21,448 bases of DNA from SYHX01 sp049317645 (GTDB lineage: Bacteria; Bacteroidota; Bacteroidia; UBA7662), in NCBI GenBank assembly GCA_049317645.1, contig JBMOHV010000031.1:1-21448 (forward strand). The letters run 5' to 3'. This document shows positions 14,851 through 21,448 of this stretch, in pieces (position 1 is the first letter of the stretch; each line of letters opens with the position of its first letter). Position numbers and translations under genes: made by a program. The notes beneath the pieces are model-generated. The model had not been told where the DNA came from. It saw only the letters and a list, made by a program, of their open reading frames with translations, and did no database searches.

Positions 14851-15840
14851 TCAATGATCCCGCTCAGCGGCAAAGACTAGCAAGGCCCCCAGGCTGTCCC
14901 GAGCCGAGCCGGCCGGAAAGCTCTCCAATTGACGCTGACCTTTTTCCACCAAACCCTGCATAACCCGACGGGCATAGGCCAAGCCTCCGCTGGACTCAAT
15001 GAACTCTACAATCCGAGTCACATTGCGAGGGTCCGCGGGCTGCCCTTTGATCAGGCCAATCCAACGCCGCCGTTCCAACCAGGAAACCTGACCCAACGCA
15101 TGAATCAGGGGCAGAGTCAACTTCTTTTCTTTGATATCTGCCAAAGGCGCCTTGCCTGTCCGATGACCGTCAAAGTCCAACAAATCATCCCTCATCTGAA
15201 ATACCAGGCCCAGGGTTTCGCCAAATTGACGGGCTTCTTCCACACGCTTGACTCCCTCCTCCGATTCACCAAGAACGGATGCCACGCCCACCGCACAACA
15301 CGTAGCCATGAGGCTGGCGGTTTTGGCCGAGATAATTTCAAAATAAACCTCTTCGGTGATGTCCAGTTTGCGGGCCTTTTCGATTTGTAACAATTCTCCT
15401 TCGCTCATACGGCGAACGGCGTTGGATGTCAAATGCAGGACTTGGTAATCTTTGTGATCCAGCGCCAACAACAAGCCCCTGCTCAACAAATAATCCCCAA
15501 TAAGGACTGCAATTTTGTTCTTCCACAAGGCGTTGATACTCCAGAATCCCCTGCGCTTGGGGGCTCCATCGACCACGTCATCGTGAACCAGGGTGGCGGT
15601 ATGCAACAATTCCACCAAGGCCGCTGCCCGGCGGCATTCTTCACCGCATTCCCCGTAACAACGCGCGGCCAAATAGACCAACATGGGGCGTATTTGTTTG
15701 CCCTTGCGACGAACGATGTATCGAGTAACCCAGTCGAGCAAAGGAACTTTGCTCCGCATCAAATCCCGAAAGGCGGATTCAAATCCGTCCAATTCGGTCG
15801 CCACCGGGGCTTTGATCCGATCCAGCGGAGAACTTGCCAC
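14851..15840 (-). CDS. Long-chain polyprenyl diphosphate synthase
   Basis: 329 residues, ATG start. It joins isopentenyl diphosphate units to an allylic primer to make the side chain of menaquinone. Both aspartate-rich motifs are complete: first DDVVD (87-91) in ATLVHDDVVDGAPKRRG, second DDLLD (218-222) in GLVFQMRDDLLDFDG, with KQIRPMLVYLAAR (48-60) and GKAPLADIKEKKLTLPLIHA. The residue five before the first motif is a small Ala (Ala82), which in this family allows a long product, so heptaprenyl or octaprenyl synthase is more likely than farnesyl or geranylgeranyl. It starts 4 bases after the second exbD and is probably cotranscribed with the ExbB/ExbD genes. Confidence 0.94.
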   Translation of the reverse strand: MASSPLDRIKAPVATELDGFESAFRDLMRSKVPLLDWVTRYIVRRKGKQIRPMLVYLAARCYGECGEECRRAAALVELLHTATLVHDDVVDGAPKRRGFWSINALWKNKIAVLIGDYLLSRGLLLALDHKDYQVLHLTSNAVRRMSEGELLQIEKARKLDITEEVYFEIISAKTASLMATCCAVGVASVLGESEEGVKRVEEARQFGETLGLVFQMRDDLLDFDGHRTGKAPLADIKEKKLTLPLIHALGQVSWLERRRWIGLIKGQPADPRNVTRIVEFIESSGGLAYARRVMQGLVEKGQRQLESFPAGSARDSLGALLVFAAERDH

Positions 15841-15844
15841 CGAA

Positions 15845-16312
15845 TCAGTAAACCTCTGTCCTTAAGCTGGAAGAGTAATTGAGCTTGAGGGCGTTGGCCT
15901 TGCGCAACTCTTGCTTGACGTCGGTCACAATACCCATTTTGACCTCCCGGTCGGCTTTGATGGAGGTCGTCAAAAGAGGAATTTCTTGTTCAGAACGAGC
16001 AGCCCGCTCTTTGTCAATAAATTCAGCAATCATCGAAGGGGTTGCAAAGGCATCGTTCAACTGGATCCGAGGGGCTGTTCCAAATTGAGCACGGTAGGTT
16101 TCGGTTGGTACGCCAATGTGTATATAAGATACCAAAGACTTCTTCTCGAGTTTTTGGATTTCGGTCGCCTGGGGCACGACCACCTTCACCTTGAGATCCG
16201 TTTCACGCATCACGGTGGTCACCATGAAGAAAAAGAGCAACATGAAAACGATATCCGGCAGCGATGCCGTGCTGATGGCCGGGGTAGGTTTCTCTTTTTT
16301 CTTGAGCTTCAT
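15845..16312 (-). CDS. ExbD/TolR-type biopolymer transport protein (second copy)
   Basis: 155 residues, ATG start. The N-terminus is a short basic cytoplasmic tail (MKLKKKEKPTP) followed by one transmembrane helix containing the family Asp, LPDIVFMLLFFFMVTTVM (Asp20), the proton-responsive residue of ExbD/TolR. The rest is a periplasmic domain of about 115 residues. It works with the ExbB/TolQ channel to energise outer-membrane processes through TonB- or Tol-type partners; no partner is encoded here. It is 18 bases downstream of the other exbD and only distantly like it, so the pair is not a recent duplication; it probably makes a heteromeric ExbD set. Confidence 0.93.
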   Translation of the reverse strand: MKLKKKEKPTPAISTASLPDIVFMLLFFFMVTTVMRETDLKVKVVVPQATEIQKLEKKSLVSYIHIGVPTETYRAQFGTAPRIQLNDAFATPSMIAEFIDKERAARSEQEIPLLTTSIKADREVKMGIVTDVKQELRKANALKLNYSSSLRTEVY

Positions 16313-16330
16313 GACTGGGAATTGGGGGTA

Positions 16331-16858
16331 TTAACCTTCGGGTTCGGCTTCGGAAATAACCTGACGGTAGTAATCCTTGATTTCGTTTTGACGGCTCTCG
16401 GGCAATTTTTCCAAAACTCGACCGTACAATTGCTTAGCACGCTGATCTCTCAATTCATTGTAGGCGGCTTTGAGCTCGTTGTGGACCTGTATGTAAAGGT
16501 TGTACGAAGTGCCGCGGTCGTTTTTGAGGGATACGATGGCTTTTTGGGGGGATTCGGACAAATCAGGATTCTTGGATGGATTATCAATGAAATCCTTGGT
16601 CATGCGCTTGAGTTCCTTGATATCCGTAGGCTCTCCATCCACCAGCAACATATCGTTGGCATTAACCAAAACTTTGAGAACATTGCGTTCCTTGATCCTG
16701 ATATCGTTCTGAGGTTGATTCTCCTCCGGCATCGGGGGCAATTTGATCGCAATCCCTTTATCGGTATCGATGGTCGTCGTTACCAAGAAAAAAATCAACA
16801 GGAGGAAGGCGATATCCGCCATGGATCCTGCATTGACTTCTTGAACCGGTCTGGCCAT
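16331..16858 (-). CDS. ExbD/TolR-type biopolymer transport protein (first copy)
   Basis: 175 residues, ATG start. Single N-terminal transmembrane helix, MADIAFLLLIFFLVTTTI, with the conserved Asp15, then a periplasmic domain rich in charged residues. The C-terminal 50 residues (NELRDQRAKQLYGRV onward) look helical and extend beyond the usual ExbD core, ending in the acidic SEAEPEG. Same likely job as its neighbour: the proton-motive-force-coupled arm of an ExbB/ExbD complex in the inner membrane. It lies 26 bases after the 3-TM gene, inside the ExbB operon. Confidence 0.93.
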   Translation of the reverse strand: MARPVQEVNAGSMADIAFLLLIFFLVTTTIDTDKGIAIKLPPMPEENQPQNDIRIKERNVLKVLVNANDMLLVDGEPTDIKELKRMTKDFIDNPSKNPDLSESPQKAIVSLKNDRGTSYNLYIQVHNELKAAYNELRDQRAKQLYGRVLEKLPESRQNEIKDYYRQVISEAEPEG

Positions 16859-16884
16859 AATATTTACCTAAGAGCAAAAATGGT

Positions 16885-17217
16885 TCAACGAAAAAAATTG
16901 ACTACTTCGCCAACAATAAGCAGGACGAACGTCAAAATACTAGTGATGTACAGCATGATCAACGACCCACCGATTAACTGGGAGGTGAAGGCGGTGATAC
17001 CAAACTTCTCGTACGATGGCAGAACCTCGTTACCTGACAAAGCATAGGATAGCCCAAAAATGACGGCGGCTGATCCGACCGAAACCAAGGCTTTCTTGGC
17101 AGCCTCCATGCTGGTAACGATCTCCCAGATTGGAAAGGCTAATGCAGCCAGGAAGGCCACAAAAAACATGGCGTAGGACAAATAGAGTCCTGCGTCAATC
17201 ATGAAGTCTGAACCCAT
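16885..17217 (-). CDS. Small three-helix membrane protein of the ExbB/ExbD cluster
   Basis: 110 residues, ATG start. Three hydrophobic helices, about residues 9-34, 43-61 and 80-106, with almost no loop content. I recognise the position, between exbB and exbD genes in Bacteroidota, but no named family or motif. It starts 4 bases after the exbB stop, so translation is probably coupled. An accessory subunit of the proton channel complex is a reasonable inference; nothing in the sequence proves it. Confidence 0.82.
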   Translation of the reverse strand: MGSDFMIDAGLYLSYAMFFVAFLAALAFPIWEIVTSMEAAKKALVSVGSAAVIFGLSYALSGNEVLPSYEKFGITAFTSQLIGGSLIMLYITSILTFVLLIVGEVVNFFR

Positions 17218-17221
17218 GATT

Positions 17222-18061
17222 TTATTTTTTACCGTATTTAACCAAAAGATCGATCAAGCTGATGGAAGTGTCTTCCATGGTATTCACAAGTGAGTCAACC
17301 TTGGAAATCAAATAGTTGTAAAACACCTGAAGAATCATGGCCACGATCAGACCAAAAACCGTGGTCAAAAGAGCCACCTTGATACCACCGGCCACCAAAG
17401 AGGGACTAATATCACCTGCAATTTCAATGGCATCGAAGGCCTGAATCATCCCGACGACCGTTCCAAGGAAGCCCAACATAGGCGCCAAGGCGATGAAAAG
17501 AGAAATCCAAATCATACCTTTTTCGAGTTGGCCCATTTGGACCGAACCATAGGAGGTGACCGCCTTTTCGGCAATGTCAATGCCTTCGCCCGAGCGCTCC
17601 AAGCCCTGATAAAAAATACTTGCAACGGGACCGCGGGTGTTCCGACAAATTTCTTTGGCGCCCTCTAGGTTCCCGGCTTTGAGGGAATCCTCAACCTTTG
17701 CCAACAATTTGGTGGTATTGGTGGTCGCCAAATTCAAATAAATAACCCGCTCAATGATGACGCCCAATCCAAAAATCAAGCAAATCAAAACCGGGGCCAT
17801 CCAGATTACGTCCCCTTCAATGAACTTCTGCTTGAAAACGTAGTGAATGGAATCTCCGCCTTCGTTCACCGGTGCCGCTTCTTCGGCGGCTGCGGTATCG
17901 GTTGCTGCATTGGCAGCTGTATCCCCCTTGGTTTGGGTGGTGGTGTCAGCTGTTTTGGCCGTAGCAGGCTGTGCGGTCTTACCCTGAGCCTGGGCGTCAA
18001 AACCGAAACCCATCAGGGCCATGGCAAGGAGGCCGGCGGTAAAAAGAACGATTTTTTTCAT
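17222..18061 (-). CDS. MotA/TolQ/ExbB proton channel family protein with signal peptide
   Basis: 279 residues, ATG start. A signal peptide (residues 1 to about 25, AQA before Gln26) is followed by an Ala/Thr/Gln-rich low-complexity periplasmic stretch (26-70) and then three transmembrane segments: VIWMAPVLICLIFGLGVIIE, MIWISLFIALAPMLGFLGTV and IKVALLTTVFGLIVAMILQV. The core LGFLGTVVGMIQAF and the final GLIVAMILQVFYNYL are characteristic of ExbB/TolQ. It forms the inner-membrane proton channel for the two ExbD proteins downstream. The N-terminal leader and spacer are extra relative to Escherichia coli ExbB but, as I recall, usual in Bacteroidota. First gene of the operon that runs to the polyprenyl synthase. 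Confidence 0.95.
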   Translation of the reverse strand: MKKIVLFTAGLLAMALMGFGFDAQAQGKTAQPATAKTADTTTQTKGDTAANAATDTAAAEEAAPVNEGGDSIHYVFKQKFIEGDVIWMAPVLICLIFGLGVIIERVIYLNLATTNTTKLLAKVEDSLKAGNLEGAKEICRNTRGPVASIFYQGLERSGEGIDIAEKAVTSYGSVQMGQLEKGMIWISLFIALAPMLGFLGTVVGMIQAFDAIEIAGDISPSLVAGGIKVALLTTVFGLIVAMILQVFYNYLISKVDSLVNTMEDTSISLIDLLVKYGKK

Positions 18062-18079
18062 GGTTTATAAATGGATGAA

Positions 18080-18087
18080 CAAAAATA
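18080..18087 (-). promoter_or_regulatory. -7 promoter element of the ExbB operon, TATTTTTG
   Basis: On the minus strand TATTTTTG (18087-18080) matches TAnnTTTG at every fixed position. It is 18 bases before the exbB start codon, so the leader would be about 12 bases. No convincing -33 TTTG is seen about 19 bases further upstream. The rest of 18062-18235 holds only this and the terminator. Confidence 0.6.
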
Positions 18088-18170
18088 GAAAGGAAAAAGG
18101 GTCGTTGGGTTGTTTAAGCGTTAAGGAGGCAATAATAAGGGTTTTGGACATTAAAATGGGTCATCTCCCC

Positions 18171-18203
18171 AAAAAACAATGCCCGGAACGAATCCGGGCA
18201 TTG
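18171..18203 (-). terminator. Strong intrinsic terminator of the surface-protein gene
   Basis: A perfect 11-base-pair stem, CAATGCCCGGA (18177-18187) with TCCGGGCATTG (18193-18203), closes a five-base loop ACGAA. On the minus strand it is followed directly by TTTTTT (18176-18171). It lies 33 bases past the stop codon of the large surface-protein gene. The plus-strand side has no T-tract, so it acts in one direction and insulates the ExbB operon promoter. Confidence 0.92.
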
Positions 18204-18235
18204 TCCATTAAGCAAACTCGAATGGCGAACCAAGG

Positions 18236-21200
18236 TTACGGCTGAACATTTACGCGCTGAACGATGGTTTTGGTGGTTCCGGAAACGTCTGTCAAGCCCA
18301 AGCGAACCAAATACGTTCCAGAAGGAATGCCGTCCAAAAGCAATTTGGTACGCAACTCCCCAGCGGTGACCGCCTGGTAATCTGACTTTACGACGCGGCC
18401 CAAGGCATCGATCATTTCAAGCGAATAGGAATGAATCCCTGACTCGAGGGCTAATTGGATATTCAAAACATCACGAGCCGGATTGGGCCAAACCTGTAGT
18501 TCCCCCATCAGGCGAGACTTGGAAGCCAACCGAGGCATAACCAAGCTGGCATCGGTGATGGTCTGAGCCATAGGATCGGCAATTTCGCTCATGCTACCGA
18601 GGGTCAGAGCCGAGAAATCAACCTCAACCCCCTCTTCGGCCCTCAATTCCATCTCAAAGAGCACGTCACCGGTGCGGACCTTGTGTCCTTCGGGCGCTGC
18701 CCAACCCATCCGCAATCGGCCATCGACCAAATGATGCAACAAAGCGTTTTCGCCCATATTGGCACGGATCGATACGAGTTCCAGTCCGTTTGGCCAAGGC
18801 AAATCCAAGGACATAGCTCCCATTTCCATGGTCTTCCCTGCCAAAACAGCCACGCGCTGTGTTTGACCCTGTTCGAGCCCAACAGCCGTGTTTGAAGGAA
18901 GCAAACGTGGCAGGGCAAGGCGACCGGAAGTACTACCGAAGTACGAAGCGTTCACATCCCCTGAAGCTAGGCTTGTCACCGAAGCTTGGAGCAAGCGGCC
19001 CGAACTAAAGTCCAAGGAACCGCTCTTGTACTGCCAATTTCCGGAGGGGAACGACGAAAGGGAACCGTTCGAGCGACGAATAATCATCAATGCGTCGGTG
19101 TTGTTGACCAAGTTCGAGGTGTTTACATCCGCTGCAAGGGCCACAATGGGCGTCGGATTCAGCAAACCCTGATAAATACGCCGGGCTTCGAGGGCATCGG
19201 TGGCATTAACCCCACCCCAGGCACGGTTAGCATTGCCTTTGATTTGGTATGTACCGGCCGCAAAATTCTCCAAGCTAAAACGTCCATCGGTTCCTGTTGT
19301 GGTAGACGCGATTACCTGCCCGTTGGTGTTGACCAAGCGCAAGGTGTCTCCCACCAAAGCGGTGGCCTGCGTATTGGCGTAGGTCAATCGACCGCTCAGA
19401 ATATTAAAGCCCATTCCAACTTCGTACAGGGCCAAGGTTCCACTGATTTCGTTGGCAACCAAGAGCATTGGCTTTCCGTTGGGGCTCTGTTCATGACCCA
19501 AGAATTGAATCACCTCAGCACCGCGATCGCCGGCCAAAACAGTTGTTGAACGGGTATTCAAATAACCACTAAAGACCGGAGCGGATGGGTTGGTCACCTC
19601 AAAGGCCATCACACCACCAACGCGCTCCAAGGCGATGAAGGCGAAGGTACGCGAGCCGATTTTACCAACGGCGACACCCTCGGGCTCAGGGCCCTTGGCG
19701 CGGCTGCGGTTTTTGCGGGTATTGCTTTCGCTATCGGCATTGAAGAAGGGGCCCCAAGTTGGGTCGGCCAACACAATCGACTCGATCAGGTTCTTGGACT
19801 CGTAAACCTGGGCACCGGTGGCGGCATTGTAAATCGCAAAAGAACGCGGGCCCACCATGTGCAATTCGTCGTAATCACCGTCAGCGTCCAAGTCTCCGCT
19901 TTGGTTGGTAATCCGTAGGCGACCCAAGGCATGGGTTTCCTTCAACATGGCGCCATTGGGGAAGCGGGTTGGGTCCAAATTGACGGCGCCAACGGTGGTG
20001 CGCTCATTCAAGGCCGTGTACTCGCGCTCATCTCCTTCGTTGGCGGTCACCAAATACGTGGTGGTACCTACCGTGAATTGAGCAAGAGCATCCGGCATAT
20101 AAAAAGACCTTACCGGCCAGTTCGTCATCAAAACAACCCCGTTGTTATCGGAAGCATCGAAACCGTTCTGAGCAGTCTGATGATTCTTCATGCCCATAGG
20201 CGTAATGTTGGTCACAATTTTGTTAACCAAATCCAAGTGAGCGATGGAATTGTTTTCCTGGAGTGTTACCCAAGCCTTTGCATTGTCAGAAGAAACCGTA
20301 ATATATTCTGGCTCAAGGTTTTGAGACAAGGTTCCGATGGTTGAACCCTTGCGAACACCCGACGCCATCAAGGAAGCACTAAGGGCGTTAAAACCTGTAA
20401 AATTCAAGGTAGTTACATCCGACTGAACAAAATTGGTGTCTTGAACATCGATGATGCTTACCGAACCTTCGGGATCTACCGAGAAGGTCGTATTGGGCTG
20501 ACCTTCGTTGGCTGTCAAAAGGTATTTTCCATCGTGCGTAAAGGTGATCATATCAGGCAAGGCACCGACCGTTACTTGGCCTTTGTAATTACCCAACGTA
20601 TCAAAGAAAATCACACGTCCAGGGTTCTGTTCGATCGAATCCGGGCTGGCAACGGCCAACAAACCGGGCTTGACGGCCAAGCTCGTAATTCCGCCGTAAG
20701 GCTGCATGCTCACCGAACCCAAAGTCACGGGTGACGATGGATTGGCCAAAGAAACCATGTCGAAACGGCGCTGAACGCCAGAGCTCAAATAAGCTCTTTT
20801 GCTAATCGGATCGTAAGCCACCACCTCGGTTGTGGCTGCGAGGCCTGGGGTGGGATCAAAGCTAGCCAAGGGAGTCATGACCACTGCACCACTGGAAACA
20901 GGGGCCTGTCTATCCTCATCTGTGATGTAATAAGTAAAATAATCGGCCCCGGTCAAAGTCAAACCTTCAAGGCTATCGATTTTGAATACCAAATATTCGT
21001 CATCCTCTACCAACGCGTCGTTGTTGATAGTCAACGGGATTTGGATGGCCGTAGGGCTGTTGGTGACTTGAATGCGTTGGGTTTGCCAACCGCTGAGATC
21101 GGCCGTGGATCCGTTGCTCCAAGTGCTGAGCAGAGAGATGCGGAAAGAACCGTTGGCAGGTAGGGTTGCTACATTGGATAGGGTCACCGGGATGAAGGCA

Positions 21201-21448
21201 TCGCTACCGTTTTCTGAAATCGTCTTGAATCGAGAACCGAAGGCAATGCTGCCCAAGTTACCGGTCACAACACCGCCGCTGTAGGTAACATTGCTCAACG
21301 GGGCTGCATTGCTGTCGGCCAATTCGCAGTTACCAGCGGTGGCAAGGTCAAAGGACAAAGAGGTAGGACCGCTTTGCAAAACAACAAAACGCATATTAAA
21401 GAGCAATCCATTCACATTGATGGCGTTGGCGTCAAACCAACCGGCCCG
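18236..21448 (-). CDS. Large T9SS-exported surface protein, choice-of-anchor I family, 5' partial
   Basis: The frame is open to the window edge, so the N-terminus is missing; numbering here starts at the Val codon 21415. Domains in order: end of a cohesin-like domain (1-50, LLFNMRFVVLQSGPTSLSF... SGGVVTG), a Calx-beta-like domain (about 55-167, with NNDALVEDDEYLVFKI and ITDED), a choice-of-anchor I beta-propeller region (about 180-670, with repeated LLTANEGQP, VTANEGDERE, GPEPEGVAVG, LVANEISGTL), a dockerin-like module (673-825), a second cohesin-like domain (about 835-965) and a type A T9SS sorting domain (969-1059, VWPNPARDVLNI to the end). So it is secreted and attached or released by T9SS. 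The propeller family is related to PhoX-like phosphatases, but no active site can be named. It ends at a strong terminator. Confidence 0.9.
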   Translation of the reverse strand, partial: RAGWFDANAINVNGLLFNMRFVVLQSGPTSLSFDLATAGNCELADSNAAPLSNVTYSGGVVTGNLGSIAFGSRFKTISENGSDAFIPVTLSNVATLPANGSFRISLLSTWSNGSTADLSGWQTQRIQVTNSPTAIQIPLTINNDALVEDDEYLVFKIDSLEGLTLTGADYFTYYITDEDRQAPVSSGAVVMTPLASFDPTPGLAATTEVVAYDPISKRAYLSSGVQRRFDMVSLANPSSPVTLGSVSMQPYGGITSLAVKPGLLAVASPDSIEQNPGRVIFFDTLGNYKGQVTVGALPDMITFTHDGKYLLTANEGQPNTTFSVDPEGSVSIIDVQDTNFVQSDVTTLNFTGFNALSASLMASGVRKGSTIGTLSQNLEPEYITVSSDNAKAWVTLQENNSIAHLDLVNKIVTNITPMGMKNHQTAQNGFDASDNNGVVLMTNWPVRSFYMPDALAQFTVGTTTYLVTANEGDEREYTALNERTTVGAVNLDPTRFPNGAMLKETHALGRLRITNQSGDLDADGDYDELHMVGPRSFAIYNAATGAQVYESKNLIESIVLADPTWGPFFNADSESNTRKNRSRAKGPEPEGVAVGKIGSRTFAFIALERVGGVMAFEVTNPSAPVFSGYLNTRSTTVLAGDRGAEVIQFLGHEQSPNGKPMLLVANEISGTLALYEVGMGFNILSGRLTYANTQATALVGDTLRLVNTNGQVIASTTTGTDGRFSLENFAAGTYQIKGNANRAWGGVNATDALEARRIYQGLLNPTPIVALAADVNTSNLVNNTDALMIIRRSNGSLSSFPSGNWQYKSGSLDFSSGRLLQASVTSLASGDVNASYFGSTSGRLALPRLLPSNTAVGLEQGQTQRVAVLAGKTMEMGAMSLDLPWPNGLELVSIRANMGENALLHHLVDGRLRMGWAAPEGHKVRTGDVLFEMELRAEEGVEVDFSALTLGSMSEIADPMAQTITDASLVMPRLASKSRLMGELQVWPNPARDVLNIQLALESGIHSYSLEMIDALGRVVKSDYQAVTAGELRTKLLLDGIPSGTYLVRLGLTDVSGTTKTIVQRVNVQP
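18941..19399 (-). repeat. Dockerin-like module, copy B (inside the surface protein)
   Basis: 153 residues from LSGRLTYANTQ to GDVNASY, in the same order as copy A at 913-1368: a YANT-type beta part, GGVNATDAL, ALAADVNTSNLVNNTDALMI, SFPSGNW and GDVNASY. The second loop has the D1, N3 and D12 spacing of a dockerin calcium loop. Divergence from copy A is high outside these anchors, so this is a shared module, not a recent duplication. Confidence 0.75.

Noticed and set aside
15911..17047. A 378-codon plus-strand open frame opposite the two exbD genes and the 3-TM gene
   Set aside because: The minus-strand genes have clear family motifs and normal lengths over the same bases. The plus-strand translation has no recognisable domain and spans three genes, as expected for a shadow frame.
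18171..18203. The hairpin as a bidirectional terminator or an attachment site
   Set aside because: Only the minus strand has a T-tract after the stem, and no integrase, tRNA end or second copy is seen in the window.

Overview
The window comes from a Bacteroidota chromosome, probably a free-living aquatic lineage. The evidence is the core-gene order acpP-fabF-rnc with pyk and an IPExxxVDY-type gene divergent beside it, a C-terminal type IX secretion (T9SS) sorting domain, TAnnTTTG-type promoter motifs, and a photolyase/cryptochrome-type gene next to a TIGR03643-family gene. I cannot place it below phylum with confidence. I saw no tRNA, rRNA, CRISPR array, transposase or integrase.

Layout. (1) 1-1572, +: the 3' part of a secreted serine hydrolase that carries a dockerin-like module and ends in what looks like a gutted Fibrobacter-type (FISUMP) domain. 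(2) 1575-2483, -: an unrecognised multi-pass membrane protein. (3) 5542 down to 2600, -: a compact run of universal stress protein, small lipoprotein, TIGR03643 protein and an FAD-binding photolyase/cryptochrome-like protein whose domains appear to be in swapped order. (4) 5724-6359, +: a HAD phosphatase, divergent from the stress gene and just downstream of a clear promoter. (5) 8400 down to 6349, -: an IPExxxVDY-like protein, then pyruvate kinase. (6) 8457-14829, +: acpP, fabF, rnc, recJ, lptB and a GH3-family adenylating enzyme, tightly packed and probably one operon joining fatty-acid synthesis, RNA/DNA processing and LPS export. (7) 18061 down to 14851, -: ExbB/TolQ, a small 3-TM protein, two ExbD proteins and a long-chain polyprenyl diphosphate synthase, i.e. 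a proton-driven energiser for outer-membrane work plus a quinone/carrier lipid enzyme. A strong promoter match lies upstream. (8) 21448 down to 18236, -: the 3' part of a very large T9SS-exported surface protein (cohesin-like end, Calx-beta-like domain, choice-of-anchor I propeller, dockerin-like module, second cohesin-like domain, sorting domain), closed by a strong intrinsic terminator.

Most of the window is core housekeeping. The parts worth attention are the two secreted proteins at the ends, which share the same roughly 152-residue dockerin-like module, the gutted FISUMP tail, and the photolyase-like protein with apparent domain permutation inside a stress/light gene cluster.
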